A DNA stretch of 64,000 bases from CAWIHK01 sp963835935 (GTDB lineage Bacteria > Bacteroidota > Ignavibacteria > UBA10030 > CAVZMI01), in contig CAWIHK010000002.1 in the NCBI GenBank assembly GCA_963835935.1, positions 434,001 to 498,000 of the forward strand, in the 5' to 3' direction. The translations under genes and the position numbers were made by a program. The notes below the pieces were generated by a model. The model ran no database searches and had not been told where the DNA came from. It saw only the letters and a list, made by a program, of their open reading frames with translations. Shown here piece after piece: positions 62,420-64,000 of this stretch. Within the stretch, counting starts at the first letter, position 1. The number at the start of each line of letters is the position of its first letter.

Positions 62420-62850
62420 TCACCGATCCGTTCTATGACAATTTCCCGGCCGTTTTCATCATCCAACATTTTAAAATAGACATCGATCCGAGGGCGCGGT
62501 AAAAGCGGCGCTGCTTTCTCGGCCCATTCAATGATTGTAACACCATCGTCTTCCATGTATTCGTCGATCCCGAGTGCTGCAACCTCCGATATCGATTTCA
62601 CTCTATATAAATCCAAATGAAAAACAGGCACACCTTTATGCTGACGATATTCGTTGATCAATGTAAACGTAGGGCTTGTCACATGCTCATTTGCACCGAG
62701 CCCTAAACACACACCTTTCACGAATTCCGTTTTTCCACTGCCAAGTTCGCCATAGAGAGCGACAACGTCGCCGGCGCTAAGCTTCGATGCAAATGTCCGG
62801 CCCAATTGAACTGTTTCAGATTCGTTTGATGTTTGGATAACCTCATGCAT
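62416..62850 (-). CDS. tsaE: tRNA t6A37 ATPase TsaE
   Basis: A 144-residue P-loop ATPase required for t6A formation with TsaB and TsaD. Walker A VALYGELGSGKTEFVKG, switch region HVTSPTFTLINEY, VFHLDLYRV and the family VTIIEWAEKAAPLLP with catalytic Trp. First of the tsaE-tsaB-accD run. Confidence 0.95.
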   Translation of the reverse strand: MHEVIQTSNESETVQLGRTFASKLSAGDVVALYGELGSGKTEFVKGVCLGLGANEHVTSPTFTLINEYRQHKGVPVFHLDLYRVKSISEVAALGIDEYMEDDGVTIIEWAEKAAPLLPRPRIDVYFKMLDDENGREIVIERIGE

Positions 62851-62947
62851 GATTCGTTACTTTTCTTTCCAAAATCCTTTTAATTTTGAAATCTTCCCTG
62901 AATGTTCATTTGATTTCTATTCACCATTCGAAACTCGACATTCGCAA

Positions 62948-64000
62948 TTATTTCGGCTCCATCCACACAACCGGCAGTATCATTTCCTCCATTGAAATGC
63001 CGCCATGCTGGAAACTGTCGCGATATTGATTCAAGTACTTGTGGTATTCAGTTGGATAAACAAAATAATAATCTTCCTTCGCCATTACATAATTTGTGGT
63101 CACACCGCGCTGCGGCAATTTTAGATCTTTCGGATTTTTCACAAAGATCGCCTGTCGTTCGTCCACCTTTAAATTTCTTCCGAATTTATATCGCAAACTC
63201 GTCGATGCATCTTTGTCGCCAATAATTTTTGAACCACGGAGACTACGTACGCTTCCATGATCGGTTGTAATCATGATCCCGATATCTTCTTCCTGAGATA
63301 ATGTTTTAAACATGCCAAGTAACGATGAGTGTGTGAACCACGATTTCGTCAACGAGCGATATGCAGCTTCATCCGGAGCAATCTCTTTGAGAATCTGGGA
63401 ATCGGAACGGCTGTGCGCGAGCATATCTACAAAATTTACTACAATTAATGTGATTGGGTTTTGAGTGTATGATCGAATATTATTTTCCACACTTCGCCCA
63501 AAATCCGCGTCTAAAATTTTAAGATATTTCGAATCCCGTTTGAGTGTGATTCGTTTGCGTTCGAGGATCTTATCAAAAAGCTGGTGTTCATGCCGGTTGA
63601 AGCTGTATTCGTCTTCTACTTCATCGTTGGCAGTCCAGAGTTCAGGATAGATTTTTTGGATATCAAGCGGGAAAAGTCCGCTGAAAAGCGAATTGCGAGA
63701 GTACGGCGTTGCAGTCGGAAGGATCGAATAATAATAGTCTTTGCTGATCGTGAATGATTCCCGGAGAATTTCTTCCATCACCAGCCACTGATCCAGCCTC
63801 ATGCAATCGATGACAAAAAAGAAGATCGATTTCTCTTTATTTAATTTTGGCAGAAGGAATTTTTCGACGACATCGACAGAGAGAACCGGTCTTTTGTCCG
63901 GTTTTTCAATCCAGCTTTGATAATTTTTCTCGATAAATTTTGAGAACTCCACATTGCATTCCCGCTTTTGGTCGGTCAAAGAATCGCGTAAACCCAATCC
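62948..64000 (-). CDS. porX: PorX-type regulator: PglZ domain, N-terminus beyond the window
   Basis: The frame is open through the window edge (351 codons), so the N-terminal receiver domain expected of PorX is not seen. The visible part starts with the linker DSLTDQKRECNVEFSKFIE, then a PglZ/alkaline-phosphatase-like domain: IFFFVIDCMRLDQWLVMEEI, SILPTATPYSRNSLFSGLFP, IVNFVDMLAHSRSDSQI, IMITTDHGSVRSLRGSKIIG and HGGISMEEMILPVVWMEP. The metal-binding Asp and His positions appear intact. PorX with PorY controls type IX secretion genes and its phosphatase-type domain hydrolyses signalling nucleotides in Porphyromonas. A TTG at 63997 is not a true start. Confidence 0.88.
   Translation of the reverse strand, partial: GLGLRDSLTDQKRECNVEFSKFIEKNYQSWIEKPDKRPVLSVDVVEKFLLPKLNKEKSIFFFVIDCMRLDQWLVMEEILRESFTISKDYYYSILPTATPYSRNSLFSGLFPLDIQKIYPELWTANDEVEDEYSFNRHEHQLFDKILERKRITLKRDSKYLKILDADFGRSVENNIRSYTQNPITLIVVNFVDMLAHSRSDSQILKEIAPDEAAYRSLTKSWFTHSSLLGMFKTLSQEEDIGIMITTDHGSVRSLRGSKIIGDKDASTSLRYKFGRNLKVDERQAIFVKNPKDLKLPQRGVTTNYVMAKEDYYFVYPTEYHKYLNQYRDSFQHGGISMEEMILPVVWMEPK

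Noticed and set aside
1..64000. tRNA, rRNA or riboswitch genes
   Set aside because: No tRNA-like T-arm (GGTTCRAATCC) with cloverleaf, no rRNA segments and no convincing riboswitch core were seen by eye; a covariance search was not possible.

Overview
This 64 kb window comes from a Gram-negative chromosome of moderate-to-low GC. It most likely belongs to the Bacteroidota/Chlorobi side of the tree, probably an Ignavibacteria- or Kryptonia-like lineage; the phylum is inferred from gene content only. The main evidence is four secreted proteins with a C-terminal YPNPFNP...SSGIY-type sorting domain of the type IX secretion system (T9SS), the PglZ part of PorX (a T9SS regulator) at the right edge, two CarboxypepD_reg/TonB-dependent receptors (one paired with a DUF4249 lipoprotein), a LytS/LytR-type two-component pair, and a membrane-anchored AraC regulator. 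No tRNA, rRNA or CRISPR array was found.

Layout. 1-5.6 kb: a partial FISUMP lipoprotein, a LytTR regulator/kinase pair, the relic of a T9SS sorting domain, an IS110-family element, and an FGE-like lipoprotein. 6-14.2 kb: an envelope/secretion block on the minus strand, with two paralogous DUF362 proteins, a beta-propeller and a DUF4380-like protein (all four with sorting domains) plus a GH5 glycosidase. 14.6-20.8 kb: M13 peptidase, aminotransferase, a four-helix-bundle gene bracketed by identical 67-bp repeats, and an ACT protein with phenylacetate-CoA ligase. 20.9-30.7 kb: YchF, two probably acquired genes (a SieB-like membrane protein and a PD-(D/E)XK nuclease), a second M13 peptidase, a C45-like hydrolase, and an XRE regulator under four matching palindromic operators. 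30.9-41.7 kb: a zinc-ribbon 7TM sensor, an oxidoreductase, an MBL hydrolase, a TPR protein, a phosphoketolase operon, Nramp, tandem USP and Cu/Zn SOD. 41.9-49.6 kb: a RAYT transposase with nearby palindromes, DUF4249/TonB receptor, CPBP protease operon, and a MITE-like element with inverted ends. 49.8-54.1 kb: TonB receptor, membrane protein and AraC regulator. 54.2-64 kb: housekeeping genes on the minus strand: argS-rsfS-lytR_C, a nucleotidyltransferase with panD and panC, accD, tsaB, tsaE and porX.

How the genes relate: PorX and the T9SS cargo genes point to an envelope programme in which exported hydrolases and propellers feed TonB-dependent uptake. The most unusual local structure is at argS. 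A diverged but coding-like copy of the last ~200 bp of argS lies 1 kb beyond the intact gene, and the space between holds a frameshifted Y1 transposase gene and four hairpins with related loops. This looks like an insertion that brought its own replacement argS 3' end. Other structural signals are a 13-bp hairpin over the ribosome binding site of the AraC gene, a hairpin over that of the IS110 transposase, and the four-site XRE operator array. All assignments are by reading; no database searches were run.
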